Source: Acanthamoeba lenticulata (lineage: Eukaryota > Discosea > Longamoebia > Acanthamoebidae). From it: 27,933 bases of DNA. The number at the start of each line of letters is the position of its first letter. The first letter of the stretch is position 1. A program made the translations under genes and the position numbers. The notes beneath the pieces are model-generated. The model made no database searches, was not told where the DNA came from, and saw only the letters and a list, made by a program, of their open reading frames with translations. Where the stretch lies: positions 1-27,933 of the forward strand of contig NAVB01001617.1 of NCBI GenBank assembly GCA_002179805.1, written 5' to 3'. Below are positions 1 through 11,800 of the stretch, piece by piece.

Positions 1-1615
1 ATTGAAAAAGTGAAGTGGCCGATACCGTCTTCCCATTCGGCCGTAGTCCAGTCGCAGAACTGTTCCTGGAAGTAGATGGTCTCGGCGCCATCGACCGCCC
101 ACGAGATGTCGCAGCATCGAGGTCGGTCGCCGATCTCGATCAGCTCCTGTTGTGCGAACGTTAGTGGATGAGCGGAACGTCCCTCGGTGCCGTGTTGACG
201 GCAGGGCGCACCTCGGCCTTGAGCATGGCGTAGCTGCGCTCGTTGGGTGTCGAGTTGTGGCCACACCAGACAAAGATCGTTTGGTACACGTCGAGCACCT
301 ACACGCATCTTTCAGGGTCAGTCGTGCGCGATCACCGCTGGGACAGCCGCCCTCCACGCGTACATAGGAGTCGTCAGAGCTCAACATGTTCTGCAGGAAG
401 GGCCCGCTGGTCTCATCGACCTGCACCCGTCGAGCCACCTCGTGCAGTCTGCACAACACCAAGGGGGATATTCATGTTATTCTTATTTATACATAAATTT
501 AAATGCATACACAAGAAAACGAACCGATAGAGGCGGTTGTATTGGTCGTGCATGAGCTCCCACTCTTCTTCTTCCTTCTCATCGGCTAGCGGGATGTCCA
601 CATAGTCGCGCCCTCCGAGTGCCGCCCAGAAGCGCGCAAAGGCCATTTCGGCACCCACTGTGAGCAGGCCACGACGCGGTGAGCCAACTCAACGTGTTCA
701 TCACCAGTCAGGCGACAAGAGGGCAAGCTTCAATCACATACCGGGCACGACGATGAGCGGGACTTCGAGGAGCTCCTGCCGCGCCATGCGCTTGGCCACC
801 CACTCGCCTTTGGCCCGCTTTCTGTGTGTGTTGTTGGTGAGTGAGGCCGCAAGGCGCGAGCGAAGGCTGATGGGCTCCACACGCACCTACGCGGTGAGTA
901 CTGGCCGTGGTAGAGAAAGATCGTGCGGCCTGCGTCGAGGATGAACGTGCTCCCGGCGTGCAGTGATCGCACGGTCGCGTCGACCTACGGAATTAGTGTG
1001 GCATGCACCGCCAAGGCGTATGGAGGTCAGCAGTGGCGACGCTGCGGGGCGGTGGGGGACATCAACCTGCAGGAGAGTCGGGTAGCGCTGGCCCTTGATC
1101 TCGTAGAGCAGACCCTTGGGCTCGTCCTGGTGCGCCAAGGAGCGTCAGAGTCAGAGTCTGGCAGAGACGAACTTGGCAAGTTATGGCCAAAGCCGGCGCA
1201 CCTCTTCTGGTGGCGGCGCTCGTGAAATGGGCGCCTGGGGCTGCTCGCTCCTGCGGCTGGAGCCCGGTGAAGGCCCTGACTCATCTGCAAACACTCGTGC
1301 GAAGTGGTTGCCGAGTGAGTTCCTCCAGCCGGGGAAAGTAAGAACAAGAAGAGGAACGAGAAAGGGGGCGGCGCACAGGGGAATTGTCCGCTCACTCGCA
1401 GTGTGCGGTTGGCGCTGTCGTCAAGGACGTGGCGAATGAAGGAGAACGCGAGGAACAAACGATACAGAAGAAACCCAACCGCCGAACAACAACCACACAC
1501 GCCGCAGATGAGACAAAAACCACAACGTTGTCCTTTTCTCAGAGAAAGGCGCGTACCTGCTACGGCGTGCGACCGTCTGAGGGGACGCGACGGGGGTCGA
1601 CTCGCCGGCGCCCAT
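1..1615 (-). CDS. Gelsolin/villin-family actin-binding protein (partial, 3' end beyond window)
   Basis: Probable actin-filament severing or capping protein of the gelsolin/villin superfamily, acting in the cortical cytoskeleton. Phase-consistent exons run 1284-1202, 1126-1067, 984-902, 821-742, 657-525, 448-364, 298-212 and 146-1 (continuing). One gelsolin-like repeat is seen in 1126-525: GLLYEIKGQRYPTLLQ, then STFILDAGRTIFLYHG, then ARFWAALGGRDY. A second follows in 525-1: NMLSSDDSY, then VLDVYQTIFVWCGHNS, then an ERSYAMLKAEE helix. These match the family pattern of core strand, FxLD.G..IFxWxG, and FWxALGG. The 5' end is unresolved. The only good in-frame start is the ATG at 1615 (MGAGESTPVASPQTVA), but its donor near 1550 does not join in phase to the exon at 1284, so one small exon is probably missed between 1290 and 1545. 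The start is divergent from the ammonium transporter. Family assignment is firm; the repeat number is unknown because the gene is cut. Confidence 0.82.
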
Positions 1616-1913
1616 GGCCGCCACACGCGAGAGTTGGTGCGCTTGGCCGTAACGCAGCGGTCGGCTTCTCTTTCTTTTCTTTTCTCTTTTCTCTTAGATG
1701 ACCAGGAAAGCGGGAAAAATCAGGGCGTTGACCAGCAGGCCAAGAAAGCGGCAAAGCCGTTTCGTGTGGAGTTGGTGGTGGTCGCGGCAAGTGTTCCAAA
1801 GGAGAGAACATTTCTCGAGAGAGCTGACCACTCGGCTACACTAAAAACACACCCTATCGGCGCGTGCGACCGGCCAGCAAGTGAGCACCCAGCGCACCCC
1901 TCCCAAAAACGAG
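1616..1913. other. Divergent intergenic region between gelsolin-like and ammonium transporter genes
   Basis: About 300 bp separating two divergently transcribed starts, so it should hold both promoters. It contains a C/T-rich run on the plus strand near 1670-1696 (tttctttttctttt-like) and an A-rich stretch before the transporter start. I could not identify a convincing TATA box or other named element. Confidence 0.4.
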
Positions 1914-3946
1914 ATGGTGACTTTTACAACACGGGACGACGTCCAGCCGGACGCGGACGGCTGCACTGTCAATGACTCTGATACCGCATGGGTACCGCTT
2001 TACCGCTTTGCGCTGCCGGCCGTTGCTCTTGTAGCCTCGATCTTTCACGATTTCTGAAAATCGCCCCAATTCAATTCTCGAACATGCTAGGTGTTGGTCT
2101 CTACGATTTTGGTGCTTGGCATGATGCCGGCCCTGGCCTTCTTCGAAGGTGGTCTCCTCCGGTATGCCAATTCCTTTCCTCTGTGGTTCCCTTCATTCTC
2201 CTTCATTTTCAAAAACGATAGTAAAATCAGAAACGACCAACTGACGAGGGAACTCTGAAAACAGATCAAAGAACACACTGTCGTTCATCACGCAGATCTT
2301 CAGCGGCATCGTCGCGCTGGGCTTTTTGTGGGACATTTTTGGCTACTCGCTTGTGTTCGGGACGGACCACGGCGGTGTCATCGGCAGCTACGAGCACTTC
2401 CTCCTCCTGGGCGTGGACTACGCCAAGTGCAGCAAGCACGCGCCCAACATCCCGGCTGCCTGCTTCGCCCTCTTCCAGATGATGTTCGCCACCATCACGC
2501 CGCTCCTCATGACTGGGTACGCCTTTGCCACGACGCAAAATTCAGGTTTTTTTTCAAAAAAAAAAAAAACACAAAACTGATTTTTTAAAAATAAAATTAA
2601 ATAATTACTGATGTGCAGAGCGTACGCGGAGCGGATCAAGTGGAAGTCGTCGTTCTTCTTGACGGTGCTGTGGGAGGTCTTCATCTTCTACCCCGTGGCC
2701 CACTGGATCTGGGGTGGCGGCTGGCTCCAGCAGCTCGACGTCCTCGACTTTGCTGGCGGCATCGGTCCGTCTCTCTGCTTCTTATATGTCGCGTTCGCTC
2801 TCCTGTCTGCTGACCGTCGTCTACGTCCTTCACAACAGTGATCCACACGTCGGCGGGCATGGGCTCGCTGGTCATCGCCCTCATGCTTGGCCAACGCAAG
2901 CACTTCAACAAGGTATGCGTTCTCGATCTTTTTTTTTCTTAAAAATAATTTCAATTTTTTAACAAAAAAAAAACAAAAAAAACAAACGAAACAAAACAAA
3001 ACAGTACCACGGCGAGTTCCCGCCATCGAACCTGCCGATGGCGGCGCTGGGCGCAGCGCTGCTGTGGATGGGCTGGTTCGGCTTCAACGCCGGCTCGGCG
3101 CTGGGCGCCGGCCCGGTGGCCGTGTCGGCCGTGGCGTCGACGCAGATCGCCGCGTGCTCGTCGGGGATCGTGTGGCTCTTCATCTCCTGGATGAAGAACA
3201 AGCCCTCGACCGTGGCGCTGCTCAACGGCGTCATTGCCGGCCTGGCGGGCATCACCCCGGCCTCGGGCTACGTCGACTCGCAGTCGTCGATCGTGATCGG
3301 CCTCATCCTGGGCCTGGGCTCCTACTTGTCCGTGTGGCTCCTCAAGCACAAGCTTCGCATCGACGACGCGCTCGACGTCAGCAGCGTCCACGGCGTGACG
3401 GGCGTCATCGGCTCCCTGGCCATCGGCTTCTGCTCGCAAAAGTCGCTCAACCCGGAGGGCCACGACGGCCTCTTCTACGGCAACGCGTGGCAGCTCGGCG
3501 CCCAGACCCTCGCCGTGGTCGTCGTCGCGGCCTACGCCGGCGTGGGCACGTTCATCATCTGCTGGATCATCGACAAGACCTTTGGCCTCAAGATCTCGGC
3601 TGAGAAGGAGGAGGAGGGGTTGGACATCACCGAGCACCGGGAGTTTGCCTACCACAACCTCATGCTTACGGGCCACGAACTCTACGACGATCTCGAGGAG
3701 ATCGGCTCCGATGACGGTACGCGCCGCTGCCTTGATTTTCTTTTTATTTATTTCCGCTCCGTGATGCTCACCACGTCATGCTCTTCCTCATCGCGCGCAG
3801 AGGGCCATCCGCATGAGAGCCACTTGGCTGCCGCCTTGCGCCTCCCCAACCGCATCGCTCACGCCTTCCAGTTCGGCAAGAAGCGCGACGACTACTCGAA
3901 GATCACCTTCGACGGGAACTACCCGATCAACCACTCCGACCAGTGA
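1914..3946 (+). CDS. Ammonium transporter, Amt/Mep family
   Basis: Multi-pass plasma-membrane (or contractile-vacuole) channel conducting ammonium/ammonia. Seven exons: 1914-1991, 2091-2161, 2265-2516, 2619-2764, 2839-2912, 3005-3716, 3801-3946. All junctions keep phase and give 492 residues, close to the usual family length plus a cytosolic tail. The first helix reads DTAWVLVSTILVLGMMPALA then FFEGGLLR, the family's TAWVL...PGLAFFYGG motif. The HWIWGGGWL...LDFAGG signature follows, and then the pore twin histidines: His185 (VIHTSAG) and His336 (SSVHGVTGVIG). FGFNAGSALG and the SGYVDSQSS segment are also standard. The C-terminal tail of about 100 residues is charged (KEEEGLDITEH) and includes KRDDYSK, a possible regulatory region as in plant Amt tails (inference). 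It lacks the features I would expect of Rh proteins, so Amt is preferred. It converges on the MORN gene with 121 bp between stop codons. Confidence 0.95.
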
Positions 3947-4067
3947 TCTCTCGAGGCATTCGCGCCCTTGTGTTTTTTCGTAAATTATTAAAAAGATATA
4001 AAAATGAAAAGAAACGTTTGTTTTTGTTTCACCCCACGTTGCTGTCTCGAGACGAGACACAACCGCT

Positions 4068-6200
4068 TCAGCCGCGGCCGCTTCGTCGAAGGCCCTTGAG
4101 CGGCTCCCACCGTGTGTGGCTGGCCGAGGTGCGGTGGCCCTGCGTGATGCCCTCGTTACGGCGCGGGCGGGCGATGTGTTGCTCGACCTCCTCGGCCTCT
4201 TCCGCGTCCTCCTCTTCATCCTCGTCCAGCTCGGCCTCGTCCTCCTCGTCAGCAAAGGGCCCGAACGCCGAGGCCCTCTTCCCGCTCATACGACCCGCCC
4301 ACTTGCCCCGCGGCTGCGCGTGCGTGCGATAAGTTGAGGTTTTGTTTTAACTGCCAAAGAGACGTGGCGGGAGAAGGAACGAACCTCGGTCGGGCCGGCG
4401 ACGTCGGCATCCCGAGCGCCAAGCGGAGAGTTTTGTCGGTCGGGCATGAGGTAGCCCTTACTGGCGTTGATGTAGTCCTCCTGGTCCTGGTGCAGCTCGA
4501 TCAGTTGGTCTCGCTTCCAGTGGCCCACCTCCATCTTCCCGTCGGGGCTCACCATCCGCCCGTGCCCTGTTCCGGAAGAAGATGTTGTTAGTGGCGCCAG
4601 GCAGTCGAGGGCCTCCAGCCGTTGGGGTGGTTGTATACCCTGTCGTCGGCCGTTCTTCCACTCGCCGTCATACTCAGCGCGGTTGGCGTAGCGCAGGCGA
4701 CCCCACCCGTGGAAGAGCCCATTCTCAAAGTCGCCCTTGTACTCGCTATCGTCCTCCATTCTCAACGTGCCTGTTGTGTACACGTTTTTGCATTTTAATT
4801 GATGTTTTTCTTTTGAAAAACCAAAACAAATAATAAAATTATTATTATTATTATTTGAAAGTAAAATGGCGTACCGAAGCCGTGGGGTCGCAGTCCGCGC
4901 CACTCGCCCTTGTAGCGCGCCTTTGTGGGATAGAGGATGGTGCCCATTCCCACCTCTGCCGTCGGCACCCCGACTTCCGAGGATTCGCTACTGCTATTGT
5001 TCTCGCCGTCGCTAGCCTCATCCCCGGCGATGACCGACCTGGTGGTGGTCTCGGCATCTGGCGGCTGTGCAAACGGGTCGGTGAAGTCTTCCTCGGTGCC
5101 CCACACGCCCTGTGTTGTGGCGGGTTGCACAAACAAGTTGAGCTCACAAGCTTGTCTCTATCGACGGCGGGAAGAATGAGAGGAATGCGCATGCACACCT
5201 CAAACACGGTGCCATCGGGCGCGACGTAGCGGCCCTCCCCGAACGGCCGGCTCCACAGCCACTGGCCTGTTGCGTCATGTCCATACATCAGATGATGAAC
5301 AACAACTACAACAGTTCCACAGAGGAGCGACGCACCGTCGTAGATGCCGCCTTCGGACTGGGACAAACGGCCCTCGCCAGAGAAGAGGCCGCGGTCCCAC
5401 TGGCCCTCGTACACGTCGCCGTTGGGCTGAATCAGCTTGCCCCACCCGTGCCGGCGGCCCTCACTCCACTCGCCAATGTATTCGGTGTGGGCCTCGTCGT
5501 TGATCAAGCGGCCCGTGCCGTGCGGCCGAGCTTGGCGGTCGAGCTGGCCCACGTAGGTGCCATTGGGCATCTCCACGACGCTGTCGCAGAGACCCTCTTC
5601 GTCGACTGCGCACAGTCAAAGAAGGGCGTTGGATAACGCAGGAAGAAGAAGAAGAAGAAGAAAGAAGGAGAGAGATAGAGAGTACAGTCAAGTGATGAGA
5701 GGTCGAGTTCCTCAAACTGCAGGCCCGGCTTGGTCTGGCGGGCCTCAGCCTGGCGCTGTTCGTCGGTGACGGGGAAGCCGCCTCTTCGTTCGGCCTCTTG
5801 CTCCCACTGCTTCAGCAGTTCGTCCATGTCAGGTAGTTCATCGTCGAGCAGATCGTCGCTGCTGCGACGGACGCCATAAGGCCGCCTGCACATTGCGATG
5901 ATGCGATTAATTTCCGTTTCATTCAATTTCAACTAAACCCTAACAGCGGAGGACCGAACAAGCCAGTTGCCTTGTTGGTGAAAGGAGGAGCTGTTGCTTG
6001 TGAAAAACAGACAGGAGGTGGATGAAGGTGAATTACCGTGCCGCAACCGAAAGATTTACAGGAAATGCAGGCAAGATGCTGCATCGGACCGGTCGAGAGA
6101 GACCAACAAGCGTTGTGGGGCGGGTGAGGAGGCCTACAGGCGGGACCGGTCGTGCCCCGATCGTCCCCGCGAGCTGCCACCGCATCGCGATACGCTTCAT
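4068..6200 (-). CDS. MORN-repeat protein, possible mitochondrial presequence
   Basis: Scaffold-type protein with seven to eight MORN repeats (family consensus YxGxWxxGxxHGxGxxxxxxG); such proteins usually bind membranes or act as junctional scaffolds. Exons: 6200-6037, 5885-5686, 5605-5336, 5266-5199, 5109-4875, 4770-4639, 4566-4385, 4313-4068; 498 residues. Repeats begin at YVGQLDRQARPHGTG, YIGEWSEGRRHGWG, YEGQWDRGLFSGEG, YDGQWLWSRPFGEG, YKGEWRGLRPHGFG, YKGDFENGLFHGWG, YDGEWKNGRRQGHG, plus a partial VGHWKRDQL. An acidic Ser/Glu insert (DGENNSSSESSE) sits between repeats 4 and 5, and the C-terminal part has a Glu/Asp block around 4200-4240 then a basic end. Exon 1 encodes about 55 residues with no Asp or Glu and several Arg. 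If it is not used, translation would start at the ATG at 5893, directly over an acceptor-like tgtgcag, giving 446 residues. The MORN core is certain; the N-terminus is not. Confidence 0.85.
5642..5663. repeat. GAA microsatellite in MORN gene intron
   Basis: About seven GAA units on the plus strand (TTC on the coding strand), forming the pyrimidine tract of intron 2 of the MORN gene (5606-5685). It is probably just the acceptor-side polypyrimidine tract expanded by slippage. Confidence 0.8.
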
Positions 6201-6277
6201 CTCTGCGATATGATATTGAGAGCAAGATAAAAGAAAAGAAAGAAGAAAAGCTCTTGTGTTATTTCTCGCAAGAATAG
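6201..6277. promoter_or_regulatory. Short shared divergent promoter region (inferred)
   Basis: If the MORN gene starts at 6200, only 77 bp separate it from the start of the divergent sulfotransferase-like gene. The segment is A-rich on the plus strand (gataaaagaaaagaaagaag). No named element is recognised. If the MORN gene instead starts at 5893, the region widens to about 380 bp. Confidence 0.35.
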
Positions 6278-7126
6278 ATGACGACTGCACACCGCCCGGA
6301 GGAGAAGCTGAAGAAGGGAGCAGCTGAGAAGGTGATAGAGAAGGTGTCACAATTGCATGAACGATATATGGAATCAAAGATCGATGCCGCAGTGCCGTTC
6401 AATCCGTTGGGCAAGCCGAAACGATTCCTGCTAATGTTTGTTCGCGGTAGCGGTAGCACCTGGGTCCAGGCCCTTCTCAATCAGCAGCCTCACTTCTTCT
6501 GCGGCCCTGAGACCACCCTCACGCCCACGTTCTTTGACTACAGCGAATCATCTCCCATTCCCGCCAACACGTTCTTCGGGTACAAGAACAAGATGATTCA
6601 GCTCCCTGACTGGGCCCAGGAGCGCATACTGGCGTCGCCTTCGGAAGTGACCTTCATCTTCATGCGGCGGCGCGACGTGGTGCGCCATGCGATTGGCCTG
6701 TGCCGCAAGAACCAGCTGGCGCCGCGCCAGGGCTTCTGGACACAGCACAAGGCTGGCAAGGGCAACGCCTGGTCCGAGGACCACGTCGTCGCTCCGGGCC
6801 CCATCGACGTCGATGAGTTCACGCGCGAGGTCGGGTTCGTGCGTGAGGAGGAGACCGCCCTCTCAGCCTTCCAGACCCAGCTCACCGCCGCCAACATCCC
6901 CTCGCTCGACGTCTGGTACGAGGACTTTCTCGACGATCACGTCGAGCAGCTTCGCCGCGTCTACAGCTGGATCGTGGGCACCGACGAGGGCTTTGTCGTC
7001 CCCTCCAACCTTGAGGGCGCCGTCCCAGTCAAGAACACGCCGCTCGACCTGGGCCGTGTCGTCACCAACATCGACGAACTCAAGGCCTGGGTCGCCGCCA
7101 ACACGGACTTCACTTGGTACGAGTAG
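6278..7126 (+). CDS. Sulfotransferase-like P-loop protein, intronless
   Basis: Single-exon gene of 282 residues that resembles PAPS-dependent sulfotransferases, nearest in style to the bacterial Stf0 type that sulfates carbohydrates or glycolipids. Near residues 49-60 is FVRGSGSTWVQALL, the usual place of the 5'-phosphosulfate loop. Near 126-145 is IFMRRRDVVRHAIGLCRKNQ, matching the Stf0 pattern of R-R-D-(K/V)-x-R-x-A-x-(S/G)-L, where the 3'-phosphate is bound. A Gly stands where a Ser is common. PRQGFWTQ follows, comparable to the Stf0 TGxW segment. No signal peptide or membrane helix is visible, so it is predicted cytosolic. Translation starts at the first ATG; the TAG is at 7124-7126. The absence of introns contrasts with the neighbours. 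The family call rests on motif resemblance only; the substrate is unknown. Confidence 0.75.
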   Translation: MTTAHRPEEKLKKGAAEKVIEKVSQLHERYMESKIDAAVPFNPLGKPKRFLLMFVRGSGSTWVQALLNQQPHFFCGPETTLTPTFFDYSESSPIPANTFFGYKNKMIQLPDWAQERILASPSEVTFIFMRRRDVVRHAIGLCRKNQLAPRQGFWTQHKAGKGNAWSEDHVVAPGPIDVDEFTREVGFVREEETALSAFQTQLTAANIPSLDVWYEDFLDDHVEQLRRVYSWIVGTDEGFVVPSNLEGAVPVKNTPLDLGRVVTNIDELKAWVAANTDFTWYE

Positions 7127-7179
7127 GCGCGCGCGTAAAACATGTACTTGCGTCTTTAATTTTTTGTGTAATCAAAATG

Positions 7180-8723
<1,544 letters not shown>

Positions 8724-8813
8724 TTTAAATTTATTAAAAACGTGGGTCCATTATTACCGTGATTTATTTTGATCACCGTTTTGTGTGTTAAATAAATACA
8801 AAAAGCGAGCAAA

Positions 8814-11800
8814 TCACACGAGCGCAGGAGACGACGCTGGCAAAGCCAGCCTGTAGCGATGGCCGCCGAAGTCGTCGGCCTCATCAGCTTCGGCGACGGT
8901 GCTGGGCTCGCCAGCATCGGCCCCCTCGTCACCGTCGTCGACGTCCGCGTCGCTGTCCTCGTCGTCGTCCTCGTCACTCGCCTCCTCGTTGTCGCCGTCG
9001 TCGTTATCGCGACAGATAACGCTCCCGCTGGCAGAGGTGCTGTTGTCCTCTTGCGAGACGGCAGGACTGAGCTCGTGGTGAGCGCCGCCGCTCCCGGTGG
9101 CCTCGTCGTCCGCAGTGCGATGCACTCGTCGCCGCGATCGCGGCAGCGCGTCAGACACCGGTGTTTTGGTCTTTGTCTCGTCCTCGTCGTCGGGGGTCGT
9201 CGAACGACGTGGTCGCCGATCGAATCTCCTGCCTATGGGGCGGTGAGCAAAATAAATAAATAAATAAAAATTAAGCGATCAGAAGAACGAAAAGGAGAAA
9301 GTAATGTTTGAATTCACGAACCACCATTAGCGAGCCGTTGCCGGACGCGCTCGAGTTCGGTGCAGATATCTTGGAAAGAGGGTCGCGCATCACGGTCCTT
9401 GAGCCAACATCGCTCTATGAGCCTCGTCACGCTGTGCGGCGTGCCCGTCGGGATCGTCAACCGTCGGCCTTCCATCACTTCGCGAGCTGCCGCCTGATAA
9501 TCGACCCATGCGCGGGTACATGTCAACCTCATGAACTCAACACGCTGCGCAAGGCGGTGGGCGGACCTCGGGCGAAAGCTCTTCATAGGGCTCAGCCCCG
9601 TCGGTGAAGATCTCCCACAGGACAACGCCGAAACTCCACACATCCTGTGGTCACGCACGCATACATGTTAAACTCTCGCTGCGTACGCGGAATCACAATC
9701 GACGGGTCCAGAGGTCCTCCGTACCGACTTCACAGAGAACTTGGGGTCGATCGGATGCAAAGCCTCCGGCGCCATCCACTTGAGCGGGCCGCTGTGCGGG
9801 TTGGTCCCCGTTTGGAGCTGCGTCGACAAGCCTACGCACCACACACGCCCACCGCTGATTAGAACTCTAGCGGCTGCTGACGAAGGCGACGTCCCAACCA
9901 ACGTACCAAAGTCGCTGACCTTGACGTCATAGCTATCTAACCACTTGGTGACCAATAAGTTGCGAGCCGCCAAGTCCTGTACGTGGGGAAATGAGGAGTT
10001 GGTGAGGTGGTGTGAACAGATACATTACTGATGACTCACTGCCACTGGGTGCGTACGTTGTGTAGCACGTTCTCGCTGTGGAGGTGGCTGACGCCTGTGG
10101 CAGCGGCGATCGCCATCTTGAGCTTCGCATCGGCCGACAGCTTGCCCTTCTTCCTTCGCAGCAGCTGCAGCATGTCGCCCTCGGGGTGCCACTGCAATCC
10201 CCCTCGGTGTGAGGAGCCAACCTCAATGACGCACAAGGAGGCAGGGGAGGCAGGGGAGGCAGAGGAGAGGAGCCGTCTCCGCACCTCAGACACGATGCAC
10301 AGGTTGGGGGACTTGCTGCAGAGTCCCAAAAACTGCACGAGGTTCGGGTGTGGTCGCAGCGCCCTAAGTTGCATTAAAATCGCACATCACACCAGCGAGA
10401 TGAGCCCTGCATAGCGCACGAGAGGACATAGGAGACCAAGGCGTGACGTACATCATGACGCGGGCTTCGTTGCGGAACTCTTCCAGCTTGACTGGGTTAT
10501 CTCCAGTGAGGTGGAGCTTCTTGATGGCCACGTCGCGGTCATGCCACTTGCCCTATTCACCAACAGGTGAGCCACATGTCACACCACCATGCGTTTGATA
10601 AGCTGATGGAGTTCGAACCTGCCACACAGTGCCAAAGGCGCCGGCGCCCACCTGGCGCACGTAGACCAGCTCGCTGTGATCCAGCTCCCATTTGCCGTAG
10701 GAGCGCGGGCTCGCGTTCACTACTGGTAAAGAGGAGCGTCAACCACCTACCAGCGCTGAAAAACGAGCCAACAGGTGGAACGAGGCGGGGGGCATGTACA
10801 GGCCTTGCGGGCCGACTTGGCGCTGCTGGCCAGCACCGCATAAGTGTAGGTCGGTGGCGTGAACAGAGGCGGGAGCGCTGCACGTGGCAAGTGAAGAGAA
10901 AAATGAGGGCGCGTTGGACAACTTGGTGTCGCGGAGGAGAGGTGGCCACCTTCGTGCGAGATGCGGGTTTTCAATGCTTTGTCGCCCGATACGCTGAGGA
11001 AGCGGCTGAGAGACTGCGGATCGAGGAAGGCTGTGCTCAGCCGTCTCTCATCCTCCGAGTCGGCCCTGCCCTGCAGCATCTGCAGGATGGTCTTTCCCTT
11101 TTGGCCCGGTTGCTTCTGAGCTAGCTCCAGCGCTGATCCCATCCTGTTTATGGTTGAATTAGATTAAACATAAAAATAAAATATGATATCCTTATCATTT
11201 CGTCGTAGGGAAGGCAGAAAAGGGAAGGGTCGTACCGGTGGTCAGCGCCGATCTGCGGGGAGACGCCCAGCTCCAGGAGGCGCCGGACGATTTCAGGCTT
11301 CTGGGCCAGCACGGCAAAGTGGAGCGGCGTGGCGCCAGCCCTATTGGAGTCGGCGGGATGAACACGTTATGAATTTGTGTCAAGAGCTCCAGTCAAAAAT
11401 AGATAGTGGGACACACGGGTTCGTACTTGTTAGCCAGGTTAAAGAAGGCCTTGCGCTCGACGAGCGTGTCGAAGACGGCCTGGTTCGAGTGCATGATCGC
11501 GTGGAACAGAGGCGTTTCTCCGTGAGTGTTGGGCCCGTTGATCGGCGCTCCGCCCTCCTGCGCACGCGCGAACAAGCGTGAGGCTACGATGGGCGCAGGC
11601 GCGAACGCGAGCCAGCGAGGCCGCGCTGAGCAGAGGCAGGATCAGGACGGAGCGCACCAGGAGAGCGTCCAGCGAACGTGCAAACAGCTTGGTCTCTTCC
11701 TCTGTGGCTGGAGTCCGCCGCACGATGTAGTGAAGCGGCGACGCGCCGTCTTTGGTCAGGAGGCCCGCCTTGGCGCCGCTCGAAACTATGCATAAAACAC

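Noticed and set aside
2951..3676. 241-codon minus-strand open frame under the ammonium transporter
   Set aside because: Antisense shadow of the largest transporter exon. It has no recognisable motif, and its codon pattern is explained by the G/C third positions of the plus-strand gene.
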